Below the pieces are notes generated by a model. The model saw only the letters and a program-made list of their open reading frames with translations, did no database searches and had not been told where the DNA came from. From NCBI GenBank assembly GCA_023460085.1, contig JAEWRI010000036.1:124001-188000 (forward strand): a stretch of DNA of 64,000 bases, written 5' to 3'. Below, piece after piece: positions 58,350-64,000 of the stretch. This DNA comes from Bacillota bacterium (GTDB lineage Bacteria; Bacillota; Clostridia; Christensenellales; SZUA-584). Position 1 is the first letter of the stretch, and every line of letters begins with the position of its first letter. The position numbers and the translations under genes are program-made.

Positions 58350-59003
58350 TTACGGTTTTACGCTGACCTCATAGTCTTTCGAGATAACGATGTCCGCCAG
58401 AAACCGGTGCCCCGCGATAATCTTATGCTCGGTCTTCAGCACATCCTCGATAAACGGGTCGCCCACCTCGTTGCCCCGGTTCCGCTTCTGCCGGTGCTCC
58501 AGCGTATCCAGCCGGTTGCGGTTGATGAATACGCGGCAATCCACGCCGCGCAGCAGCGCGGTATACGTCCCTTCCGCGATGAGCACTTTGACGCCTTCCA
58601 GACTGACACGCTCGTCCGAAACGCTGTCCTCGGCGTAATTGACCAGCGGCTTAACGATCGCATCCTCTCCGTTTCGCGCGGCGGCGACGTGCTCATTCAG
58701 CAGGTCCATACGCACCTCCACATGCGGCCCCAGCCAGCTGTCGTCCTCGCGCCGCCTGCGGTCGTTGGACTTGGGCGGCAGCACAAAATAGTCATCCTGC
58801 CCCAGCACCGCCGACGCAATGCCCTCTTCCAGCAGGGCATCGCTGATGGCCTTGGCGGTTTCGGATTTGCCGCTTCCCGACTCGCCGGAGACCGTGACGA
58901 TATACCGCCTGTTTACCATGTTGATTTTTTCAAGAATGGAAGCCGTGATGATTTTCCCGGCTTCGATATGATGCCGTTCCAGAACGATGATATCGCCCTT
59001 CAT
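58350..59003 (-). CDS. Uridine-kinase-like P-loop kinase
   Basis: A 217-residue P-loop kinase. Walker A is VTVSGESGSGKSETAKAI at about 36, with LGQDDYFVLPPKSND and a C-terminal lid region HRQKRNRGNEVGDPFIEDVL. It fits the uridine kinase/phosphoribulokinase group. GGAGGAGAT precedes the ATG, and the promoter has operator site 4. The adjacent sucrose-phosphorylase-like gene suggests the kinase phosphorylates the sugar or polyol released by phosphorolysis, but this is an inference. Confidence 0.8.
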   Translation of the reverse strand: MKGDIIVLERHHIEAGKIITASILEKINMVNRRYIVTVSGESGSGKSETAKAISDALLEEGIASAVLGQDDYFVLPPKSNDRRRREDDSWLGPHVEVRMDLLNEHVAAARNGEDAIVKPLVNYAEDSVSDERVSLEGVKVLIAEGTYTALLRGVDCRVFINRNRLDTLEHRQKRNRGNEVGDPFIEDVLKTEHKIIAGHRFLADIVISKDYEVSVKP

Positions 59004-59047
59004 ATCTCCTCCTGTATTCCGCTGCGTTCAGCGTGATTCTGCAATTC

Positions 59048-59076
59048 ATTATAAGCGCGCGCGGCGGTAATGTCAA
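59048..59076 (-). promoter_or_regulatory. Promoter of the kinase/phosphorylase operon
   Basis: Minus strand TTGACA (59071-59076), 17-base spacer, perfect TATAAT (59048-59053): a full-consensus promoter, repressed through operator site 4. Confidence 0.85.
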
Positions 59077-59086
59077 TCGGTTGACA
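59071..59086. promoter_or_regulatory. LacI-type operator site 4
   Basis: TGTCAATCGGTTGACA: perfect TGTCAA and TTGACA arms with centre TCGG. It overlaps the -35 box of the kinase operon promoter. Confidence 0.8.
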
Positions 59087-59167
59087 TTTTTATTGATGCA
59101 CGGCCTTCTCCCCCAAAACAGGCATCGTCTGCGCAGCGCGGAGTTCAGCTTGATCGTCTTCCCACAT

Positions 59168-59587
59168 TCAATCGAGCCGGTATATGATGATATCGACGCT
59201 GCCTTGCGCGCCGGCTCTCAATTCCCCCGCGAACGTATCCTTCGCCAGAAACGCGTACCTGCCCGCGAGGTCGCACCGGAAGCGCGGCGTCGTGCGTATC
59301 ACCGCATCCTTTCGGGCCGTGTCGATATCGCCCTCGTTCTCCACGGATATCACGGCGCCGTCATCCGTTTCAATCCAGTATCTCGCGTGCGCGCGGCAGA
59401 TGGTTTCGGAACGTGCGGTGTTCCAGTCCGCGCCGCCCGCGCACACCCGCCCTTTAAGCCGCGGCCCTTCAAAGCTTCCGCCGGTAATCGGTATGATGGT
59501 CAGCACGCCCTCCGGGGTGCGCCCGACCACCCGCGCTTCACCCAGCTCCACATGCAGCGACATCACCCGCTCCGCGCTCAGCTGCAT
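59168..59587 (-). CDS. DUF3237 protein
   Basis: A 139-residue beta-barrel-like protein of the DUF3237 family. Landmarks are PITGGSFEGPRLKGRVCAGG, ADWNTARSETI and ARYWIETDDGAVI. The ATG has AGGCGGGCG upstream, and it begins 7 bases after the esterase stop. It is the last gene of the 59-64 kb cluster. Function unknown; family members are often next to hydrolases. Confidence 0.78.
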   Translation of the reverse strand: MQLSAERVMSLHVELGEARVVGRTPEGVLTIIPITGGSFEGPRLKGRVCAGGADWNTARSETICRAHARYWIETDDGAVISVENEGDIDTARKDAVIRTTPRFRCDLAGRYAFLAKDTFAGELRAGAQGSVDIIIYRLD

Positions 59588-59594
59588 CGCCCGC

Positions 59595-60392
59595 CTACCT
59601 TGCCTGCGCCAGCCAGTCCAGCGAGGCCAGCAGCGACGCATTCCAGAAGTCAAAGTCGTGCACGCCCGGCCGCACCCACCATTCATGGGCATAGCCGATG
59701 CGACGGAGGTGCTCGTGGTAGTCGCAGTTCTGCGCGTACAGGAAATCCTCCGAACCGCAGGCGAGGAAAAGCCGGGGCGCATTGCCCTGTTCCAGACATG
59801 CTTGCGCCAGATGCTTCGGGTCCTTGTCGCTGCCCAAAACCTTATCCATCTCGCCGAACACGTGACGGAAATAGCCATACGGCGCGATGCCATTGCCGGA
59901 TCCGGGCTGCATCTCCGCCACTTCGTCCGTAATCAGCGCGGAGGAATGCGCGATGATGGCGCCAAACGTATCCGCGTACTTGAGACCGTTGCGGATTGCG
60001 CCAAAGCCGCCCATCGACATGCCGGAGATGATCGTATCCTCGCGCTTGTGAGAGAGCGGGAACATCCTCCGCGTCACGTCCACCAGCTCCTCGGCGACAA
60101 AGGTACCGTAAAGCTCCCCCGTTTCCTCATTGTCCAGATAGAAGCGGTTCGCGCCGTCGGGCATCACCACCGCGTACCCGCGTTTTTGCGCCCACTCCTC
60201 AATCCGTGAGCGCAGCAGCCAGTCGTTGCGGTTGCCGGAATACCCGTGCAGCAGGTATATCGTGGGCCAGAGGCCGCGTGTGTACTGCACCGGATACGGC
60301 CCGGCAGGCAGCGGATCCATCGGCAGTATCGCCGTGAACGAGGTAAAGCCTTTTCTGGCCAGTGAATAGTAGTCGCATGTCAATGTCGCCAT
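59595..60392 (-). CDS. Alpha/beta-hydrolase, esterase-like
   Basis: A 265-residue alpha/beta-hydrolase of the acetylesterase/EstA-type group. Landmarks are YLLHGYSGNRNDW (oxyanion turn), the nucleophile Ser in ISGMSMGGFGAIRNGL, and the catalytic His in PGVHDFDFWN. No signal peptide, so it acts inside the cell. The start is MATLTCDYY with AAGGGGAACG upstream. Confidence 0.85.
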   Translation of the reverse strand: MATLTCDYYSLARKGFTSFTAILPMDPLPAGPYPVQYTRGLWPTIYLLHGYSGNRNDWLLRSRIEEWAQKRGYAVVMPDGANRFYLDNEETGELYGTFVAEELVDVTRRMFPLSHKREDTIISGMSMGGFGAIRNGLKYADTFGAIIAHSSALITDEVAEMQPGSGNGIAPYGYFRHVFGEMDKVLGSDKDPKHLAQACLEQGNAPRLFLACGSEDFLYAQNCDYHEHLRRIGYAHEWWVRPGVHDFDFWNASLLASLDWLAQAR

Positions 60393-60426
60393 AACGTTCC
60401 CCTTCTTTTTTGAAATCTCATTGTGT

Positions 60427-61257
60427 TTACAGGTAGCCAAACGGCTCCCCGGAGTCGATAAAGACGACCGGGATGTCTCCGGTAATATCGCGCATCCAGT
60501 CCCCGAGGTGCTTCATTCCGGGTTCCTCGCTGCGCTCGTGGCCCAGCACCAGTATGCCCTTGGGCATTCCCAGCTGACATGCGTCGCGCACGTACGCGGG
60601 CAGCCGCCACTCCAGAATCTCTCCGCAAACGATGATGTCCAGCTCCCGGCGGCGCATCATTTCCATCGGGCTGTACTCCGAGAAGATGCCGAGGCTTCCG
60701 CCGCCCGGCAGCACGCCCACGCGTTTCACCGCCATGCCGGGGTCGCCCACAATCTGCACCACGTCCATGGGCAGCGTCCGCTTAAAAAACGCGCAAAGCG
60801 CTCCCAGCGTGGTTTCGGGGATCTCATAGCAGCAGTCGAACCGCGCATGCGGGTCTCCGGACTCCGACACCATGCGGTACGATCCCCAGCCGGTTTCCCG
60901 GTCGAAGCCGCGCATGATGCCGTCCTCATGGCCCATATGCATGTGGTCGTGAAAGCGCCACACGGAGATTCCCGTCCGCTCGAGCAGCGCTTTCTTTTCT
61001 TCGTACACGGGGTCTCCGTCAAGCCAGTCCGTCGTGTCCTCGCCGGTAAACCATGTGGGCTCGTGGGTGATGATGAGCTGTGCGCCCATATCGGCGGCTT
61101 TTCGGATGACCTCCACCGTAGCCATAAACGTAACCGCCACCTTGTCAACCTCCTGCTCGAGGCTGCCAATCATCAGTTTGTCACAGGTCTTTTCCGGCGG
61201 CAGAGGCTGCACCCCTGTTTTTCGGATCAACCCGTCCGTGATTTCTTTGACTGTCAT
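60427..61257 (-). CDS. Nif3-like (GTP cyclohydrolase I type 2-like) protein
   Basis: A 276-residue dinuclear-metal protein of the Nif3/YqfO type. The metal-site features are LIITHEPTWF (His, Glu), FHDHMHMG (His, Asp, His) and VLGHERSEEPG (His, Glu). It is found here in a sugar cluster, 29 bases after a permease. In this setting the family probably acts as a metal-dependent hydrolase of a sugar derivative, but its true substrate is unknown. Confidence 0.78.
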   Translation of the reverse strand: MTVKEITDGLIRKTGVQPLPPEKTCDKLMIGSLEQEVDKVAVTFMATVEVIRKAADMGAQLIITHEPTWFTGEDTTDWLDGDPVYEEKKALLERTGISVWRFHDHMHMGHEDGIMRGFDRETGWGSYRMVSESGDPHARFDCCYEIPETTLGALCAFFKRTLPMDVVQIVGDPGMAVKRVGVLPGGGSLGIFSEYSPMEMMRRRELDIIVCGEILEWRLPAYVRDACQLGMPKGILVLGHERSEEPGMKHLGDWMRDITGDIPVVFIDSGEPFGYL

Positions 61258-61286
61258 CGTTCCTCCATTCGCGGCATCCGCCGCGG

Positions 61287-62183
61287 TTATCCCTTTACCG
61301 CGCCCAGCACGACGCCCTTGATGAAGTGCTTCTGTACAAACGGGAATATGATCATCATGGGCAGTATGCCGATAACCGCCATCGCCATTCGCACCGAGGT
61401 GCCGGGCAAATCGATGTTCTGCGTACCCAGTATGGCCGCGTTGGTGCTGATTTTCAGAAACTGTATGTTGTTCATGATGCGTATCAGCAGATTCTGAATG
61501 CCGTAGTAGCTGGAATCCGTAATGTAATACAGGCCGTTCACCCAGTCGTTCCAGTATATCAGCGCGGTAAACAGGCTGATGGTCGCCACCACTGGAACGG
61601 CCAGCGGCAGCATAATCTTAAAAAATATGCGCAGTTCTCCAGCGCCGTCAATCTGTGCCGACTCGATCACTGCCTCCGGCACGCCGTGGGTAAAATAGTT
61701 TCTCACCAGAAATACGTTGAACGCGGTGACCAGATAGTTGGGTACAATGAGCGCCCAAATGGTATTTTTGATTTCAAAGAACCGCGACCACATGATGTAG
61801 GATGCCACGATGCCGCCGTTGAACAGCATGGTGAAGAACACGAAGAATGCCAGCACGTTGCGAAACCGAAAGGTCCGCCGCGACATGGGATAGGCCAGCA
61901 TCGTTGTAATCAGCACGCTGATCAGCGTACCCACCACCGTGACGAATATGGTGATGCCGTAGGCGCGCAGTATCATGGCGCTCTGCTTCACCATGTAGTA
62001 ATACGAGTCGAGACTCAGCTTGGAGGGGAAAAACGTGTATCCCGTCGTAATCAGCACGTTCTCATCCGAAATCGAGGCAATCACGATCAGCACGATAGGC
62101 AGCAGCGTGAGAACGGTCAGCACCGATAATGTCACCGTGGAAAACGTACGAAACCGCACCACATCATTCATTTTACGCTTCAT
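61287..62183 (-). CDS. Carbohydrate ABC transporter permease (LplC-like)
   Basis: A 298-residue permease with six helices and the EAA loop PEAVIESAQIDGAGELRIFF. It begins 8 bases after the LplB-like permease stop and is 29 bases before the Nif3-like gene. Confidence 0.9.
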   Translation of the reverse strand: MKRKMNDVVRFRTFSTVTLSVLTVLTLLPIVLIVIASISDENVLITTGYTFFPSKLSLDSYYYMVKQSAMILRAYGITIFVTVVGTLISVLITTMLAYPMSRRTFRFRNVLAFFVFFTMLFNGGIVASYIMWSRFFEIKNTIWALIVPNYLVTAFNVFLVRNYFTHGVPEAVIESAQIDGAGELRIFFKIMLPLAVPVVATISLFTALIYWNDWVNGLYYITDSSYYGIQNLLIRIMNNIQFLKISTNAAILGTQNIDLPGTSVRMAMAVIGILPMMIIFPFVQKHFIKGVVLGAVKG

Positions 62184-62191
62184 AATGCCTC

Positions 62192-63124
62192 CTAAAACAG
62201 TGCGTTTTCGGAATCGACCTTGCGGACGATCGCGTTCGCGCCCAACACCAGCACAAAGCCCACCACAGACTGGAACAGTGCCGCCGCCGCCGCCATGCCC
62301 ACGTTGTTCAGTTCCATCAAGCCGCGGTACACATAGGTATCGATGGTCTGCGTCACGTTAAACAGCATGCCGGAGTTTTGCGGCACCTGATAAAACAACC
62401 CGAAGTCCGAATAGAATATCCTGCCGATGGACATCAGCGTGAGAATAACCACCGTGGGCCGGATCATCGGAATGGTCACGCGGAATATCTGCTGAATTTT
62501 CGTCGCGCCGTCCAGCTGGGCGGCCTCGAATATGCCCTTATCGATGCTGGAAATGCTGGCCATGTAGATGATGGAGTTGACGCCGACGTATTTCCACAGG
62601 TATACCACGATCAATATGAACGGCCATGGCTTGGTGGTGGAATACCAGGATACTTCCTGCAAACCCAGGCCCTTGAGCACCGTGTTGTTGATGAAGCCCG
62701 TGTCCGCATTCAGAAAGGCGTACACGATAAACCCTATCACCACCCAGGACAGCAGATTCGGCAGCAGCATGGCCGCCTGAAAAATCTTCGTACGAAACCG
62801 CTGCCCCAGTTCATACATCAATATGGCAACAAATATAGCCGCAATCGTTCCTATCACAATAAAAGCCACGTTGTACAACAGCGTATTCCGGGTCATTATC
62901 CACGCGTCGCTGGTCTTGAACAGGAACTCAAAGTTTTTCAGCCCGCTCCAATCGCTTCCGAATATGCCCTTGACGTAGTTGTAGTCCTTAAACGCCAGAA
63001 ATACGCCAAACATGGGTATATAATTGTTAATGAGCAAATAAATGATACCAGGCAGCGCAATGACCGTCAGCGACCATGATTTCGCCAGCCGCTTTTTTCT
63101 CTTCTTTTTTTGCTTTATCTTCAT
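62192..63124 (-). CDS. Carbohydrate ABC transporter permease (LplB-like)
   Basis: A 310-residue permease with six helices. The N-terminus MKIKQKKKRKKRLAKSWSLT is strongly basic, and the EAA loop is IFEAAQLDGATKIQQIFRVT. The start is the ATG with GGGGGGAATT upstream. It works with the LplC-like permease; no ATPase is present, so a shared MsmK-type ATPase is likely. Confidence 0.9.
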   Translation of the reverse strand: MKIKQKKKRKKRLAKSWSLTVIALPGIIYLLINNYIPMFGVFLAFKDYNYVKGIFGSDWSGLKNFEFLFKTSDAWIMTRNTLLYNVAFIVIGTIAAIFVAILMYELGQRFRTKIFQAAMLLPNLLSWVVIGFIVYAFLNADTGFINNTVLKGLGLQEVSWYSTTKPWPFILIVVYLWKYVGVNSIIYMASISSIDKGIFEAAQLDGATKIQQIFRVTIPMIRPTVVILTLMSIGRIFYSDFGLFYQVPQNSGMLFNVTQTIDTYVYRGLMELNNVGMAAAAALFQSVVGFVLVLGANAIVRKVDSENALF

Positions 63125-63247
63125 AATTCCCCCCAAAAGTGTACGAGGAACGACCTGCCTCAGCAAAGGCATGTGCCGCCAAACCCAACCATTCCGTCCT
63201 TTCGTCACCGCGCTTTGCGGCGCTCAGGCTCCAGCATCAGTTAAATA

Positions 63248-63279
63248 ATGGGAGTGGGGATCGGATTCCCCACTCCCAT
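63248..63279 (-). terminator. Attenuator hairpin after the binding-protein gene
   Basis: ATGGGAGTGGGGA (63248-63260) pairs exactly with TCCCCACTCCCAT (63267-63279); on the minus strand it is followed by TATTTAAC. It probably limits readthrough into the permeases. Confidence 0.7.
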
Positions 63280-63295
63280 ACCCGTGTTAATGCAT

Positions 63296-64000
63296 TCAGC
63301 TGTTCGCGGCAGCCCAGGTATCCAGCTGCGTCTGTTTTTCCGTAATAATCGTACCCAGACCCGCTTCCTCAAGCCTCGCGAGGAAAGCCGGGATTTCCGT
63401 TGCGGGATCCACGCTGCCGCAGATCAGGCCCGGGAGATACTGGTCGATGACGTTGGTTACCGCCGTATACTCCGTAGCCACGCTGCTGCTGTCAAAGGTG
63501 AAGCCCATCGCGACAGAAACCTTGGCATTTTTGTTCTGCTCCAGCTCCCACTCCAGCGATTCAACGTTTGTGCCCGCCATCGGATACATGATGAAGAAGT
63601 TGCCCAGCGTGCCGCAGGAAAGCTGAGCCGTGTAGGGAACGGTGGTGGAATCCTGTCCCTCGGGATAGCTCACCGTACCGTCGTCATTCTTCACATAGTC
63701 TTCGCCCTCAAGGCCGTAGATGATGAGGTTGCAGACTTCCGGATCCGTGAAGGTCAGGTTCAGGAACTTCAGCGCCGCTTCGGGCACGTCGGAGGTAGAG
63801 GAAACCATCCAGGTCAGCGCGTTGATCGCCGTGGTATCGAGGTACGCGGAGCCTATCATCTTGGCGCCGAGGTCATAACCGCCGCACTGCGCTTCCAGGG
63901 AAGCCGCGGTGTCCGCTTCGGGATAGCTGTACGAAGCGATATAGCCGAAGTAGTTGCCGGCAGCCATCAGCTCCGCCGCGGTGCTGGTGGTGGTGGCCGC
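63296..64000 (-). CDS. Extracellular solute-binding protein (LplA-like), C-terminal part
   Basis: The frame runs off the right edge, so the N-terminus is missing (about 235 residues seen). The part seen includes YFGYIASYSYPEAD, INALTWMVSSTSDVPEAALK, TDPEVCNLIIYGLEGEDYVK, and FFIMYPMAGTNVES, matching the C-terminal lobe of large LplA-type binding lipoproteins that pair with LplB/LplC permeases. It is the first visible gene of this transport operon. Confidence 0.82.
   Translation of the reverse strand, partial: AATTTSTAAELMAAGNYFGYIASYSYPEADTAASLEAQCGGYDLGAKMIGSAYLDTTAINALTWMVSSTSDVPEAALKFLNLTFTDPEVCNLIIYGLEGEDYVKNDDGTVSYPEGQDSTTVPYTAQLSCGTLGNFFIMYPMAGTNVESLEWELEQNKNAKVSVAMGFTFDSSSVATEYTAVTNVIDQYLPGLICGSVDPATEIPAFLARLEEAGLGTIITEKQTQLDTWAAANS

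Overview
The window looks like chromosome from a high-GC, spore-forming, saccharolytic anaerobe of the Clostridia, probably gut-associated. The evidence is a clear SpoIIID, a fused acetaldehyde/alcohol dehydrogenase (AdhE) with a Rex-like operator, Gram-positive lipoprotein-type ABC binding proteins, a membrane-anchored cohesin protein, and strong AGGAGG-type ribosome binding sites with some TTG and GTG starts. No rRNA, tRNA or CRISPR array was seen.

Layout. 1-5.8 kb: a truncated PAS-GGDEF-HD-like signalling protein whose catalytic motifs are degenerate, tadA, a DeoR regulator with a CGGC protein, and a redox module (flavodoxin, a four-helix HX13H/HX13H membrane protein with an FMN-binding domain, its TetR regulator, and a divergent flavin reductase). 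5.8-10.7 kb: two tandem paralogous NAD-dependent epimerases, two copies of a hairpin-rich dispersed repeat, and a three-gene operon of small membrane proteins, one with a long APQ-rich tail. 10.7-19.6 kb: spoIIID, an Old Yellow Enzyme-type Fe-S flavoenzyme, a LysR regulator divergent from adhE, thpR and thioredoxin. 19.6-25.4 kb: a radical SAM gene pair, a secreted SpoIID-like protein carrying a dockerin, an adjacent membrane-anchored cohesin protein, and two more copies of the repeat. 25.5-27.4 kb: an immunity-like protein and a DUF3307/SatD pair.

27.5-37.3 kb is one long operon on the minus strand for uptake and probable oxidation of L-rhamnose or a similar sugar: an L-rhamnose 1-dehydrogenase-like SDR, RhaT/P/Q/S-type ABC transporter, mutarotase, a second SDR, a TIM-barrel isomerase, a third SDR and a LacI regulator. 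Its promoter has a perfect 16-bp palindrome just after the -10. 37.4-39.3 kb holds a GntR (YtrA-type) regulator with a two-gene ABC exporter under an inverted-repeat operator. 39.4-41.5 kb is a decayed, rearranged DpnII-like restriction-modification locus in which only the Dam-type methylase looks intact. 41.6-47.5 kb is a mixed region: LRR protein, orphan DAK-type fragment, ZIP transporter, ASRT-like protein, a remnant of a 2-oxoacid dehydrogenase E1-beta gene, and a DUF6320/acyltransferase pair.

47.7-59.1 kb is a second sugar regulon: YesL-like protein, MsmK-type ATPase, CE2-type esterase, two permeases, a binding protein, a LacI regulator, a serine hydrolase, a sucrose-phosphorylase-like GH13 enzyme and a P-loop kinase. 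Four copies of a TGTCAAtCgnTTGACA operator tie these units together. 59.2-64 kb starts a third cluster: DUF3237 protein, esterase, Nif3-like protein, and an LplB/LplC/LplA-type transporter cut by the window edge.
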